This document shows positions 5,407 through 6,219 of a DNA stretch of 6,219 nt, one piece after another. Origin of the DNA: Flavobacteriales bacterium (lineage in GTDB: Bacteria > Bacteroidota > Bacteroidia > Flavobacteriales > Flavobacteriaceae); contig JALVDN010000002.1 in NCBI GenBank assembly GCA_027008965.1, forward strand, positions 1 to 6,219, written 5' to 3'. Each line of letters begins with the position of its first letter. Position 1 is the stretch's first letter. The notes beneath the pieces are model-generated. The model worked only from the letters and a program-made list of their open reading frames with translations, ran no database searches and had not been told where the DNA came from. The position numbers were made by a program, and so were the translations under genes.

Positions 5407-6219
5407 ATGGAAAAAGAACGATTTTATTATGATGACAAAGTAGTCAAACTATTTGTTTGGGCTACTGTTGTTTGGGGAGTAGTTGCTTTCCTGGTAGGGT
5501 TGATGGTAGCATATCTCTACTGGTTTCCCCACTACATGGAAGGAATCCCCTGGCTAAGCTATGGTAGGCTTAGACCATTGCACACCAACGCGGCTATTTT
5601 TGCCTTTGTAGGAAACGGCATTTTTGCCGGAGCCTACTATAGCACGCAACGCCTATTGAAAACCCGAATGTGGAGTGATTTGCTCAGCCGTATTAATTTC
5701 TGGGGTTGGCAATTAGTAATTCTTTTAGCCGCCATTACACTTCCATTAGGAATCACCCAATCAAAGGAATATGCTGAACTTGAATGGCCCATTGATATTT
5801 TAGTAGCATTGGTATGGGTGGCATTTACGGTCAACTTGGTGATGACGGTTGTCAATAGGAGAGTAAGGCATATTTATGTGGCTATTTGGTTCTATCTTTC
5901 CACAGCCGTAACCATTGCCATGTTATATATATTCAACAACCTGTCATTGCCGGTTTCTTTATTTAAAAGCTATTCGGTATATTCTGGTGTTCAAGATGCG
6001 GTTATGCAATGGTGGTACGGTCATAATGCAGTAGCCTTCTTCTTGACAACACCTATTTTGGGGCTCATGTATTATTTTATTCCCAAAGCCGCACAAAGAC
6101 CCATTTATTCCTATCGTTTATCCATTATTCACTTCTGGACATTGATATTTATTTATATTTGGGCAGGACCTCACCACTTATTATATTCTCCCGTTCCCGA
6201 ATGGGCCCAAGTTTTGGGA
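5407..6219 (+). CDS. ccoN: CcoN, cbb3-type cytochrome c oxidase catalytic subunit (3' truncated by window)
   Basis: The frame is open from ATG 5407 through the last base (271 codons visible), so it continues beyond the window. Subunit I reduces O2 to water at a heme b3/CuB site in the inner membrane. Visible motifs are RPLHTNAAIFAF with H59, expected ligand of the low-spin heme; QWWYGHNAVAFFLT with H206, expected CuB ligand; and IYIWAGPHHLLYSPVPEW with Y250 (tyrosine cross-linked to a CuB histidine) and CuB ligands H256 and H257. From memory, the matching residues of Pseudomonas stutzeri CcoN are one higher (H60, H207, Y251, H257, H258), so the spacing is fully conserved. Several membrane helices are clear from residue 14 on. 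The second half with the other heme ligands is out of view. In Bacteroidota this gene is often fused to ccoO, which cannot be judged here. Confidence 0.97.
   Translation, partial: MEKERFYYDDKVVKLFVWATVVWGVVAFLVGLMVAYLYWFPHYMEGIPWLSYGRLRPLHTNAAIFAFVGNGIFAGAYYSTQRLLKTRMWSDLLSRINFWGWQLVILLAAITLPLGITQSKEYAELEWPIDILVALVWVAFTVNLVMTVVNRRVRHIYVAIWFYLSTAVTIAMLYIFNNLSLPVSLFKSYSVYSGVQDAVMQWWYGHNAVAFFLTTPILGLMYYFIPKAAQRPIYSYRLSIIHFWTLIFIYIWAGPHHLLYSPVPEWAQVLG

Overview
The window looks like a chromosomal segment of a Bacteroidota bacterium, most likely flavobacteria-like. The clues are the perfect TAnnTTTG promoter -7 boxes at 2607-2614 and 5150-5157, A-rich gene starts without Shine-Dalgarno sites, and the order ccoI-ccoS-ccoN that is usual for cbb3 oxidase clusters in this phylum. 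It also carries intergenic repeats of the 'GTCATTCCG...GAGGAATCTC' type. All recognisable genes lie on the + strand.

Layout. (1) 1-1649: two tightly linked genes separated by one base. The first is a 5'-truncated TPR-like protein ending in a membrane segment with a PGAGQxYxG motif. The second is a secreted, helix-rich protein of unknown function. (2) 1650-2606: about 960 bases with no credible gene, holding a stack of unlike repeat structures. These are a GC-rich, strongly C-biased tract (1671-2095) with nested inverted repeats, two tandem copies of a paired palindromic element (2147-2268 and 2286-2392), and a long GC-rich inverted repeat (2402-2549). (3) 2607-6219: a cbb3-type cytochrome c oxidase cluster. 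It holds ccoI (copper-exporting P1B ATPase), a 180-base gap with regulatory-looking features and a possible 15-codon leader ORF, ccoS (assembly protein) and the start of ccoN (catalytic subunit), which runs off the window end.

How the genes work together. CcoI moves copper across the inner membrane for the heme-copper centre of the oxidase. CcoS is needed for cofactor insertion. CcoN carries the low-spin heme, the high-spin heme and CuB. The visible part of CcoN already contains one low-spin heme ligand, the three CuB histidines and the cross-linking tyrosine, so this is a genuine high-affinity terminal oxidase for low-oxygen respiration.

I did not find a clearly new multi-gene system. The parts most worth a second look are the repeat stack between the two gene groups, especially the BIME-like paired palindromes with a covarying stem and exchangeable cores, and the near-leaderless promoter geometry seen twice in the cco cluster.
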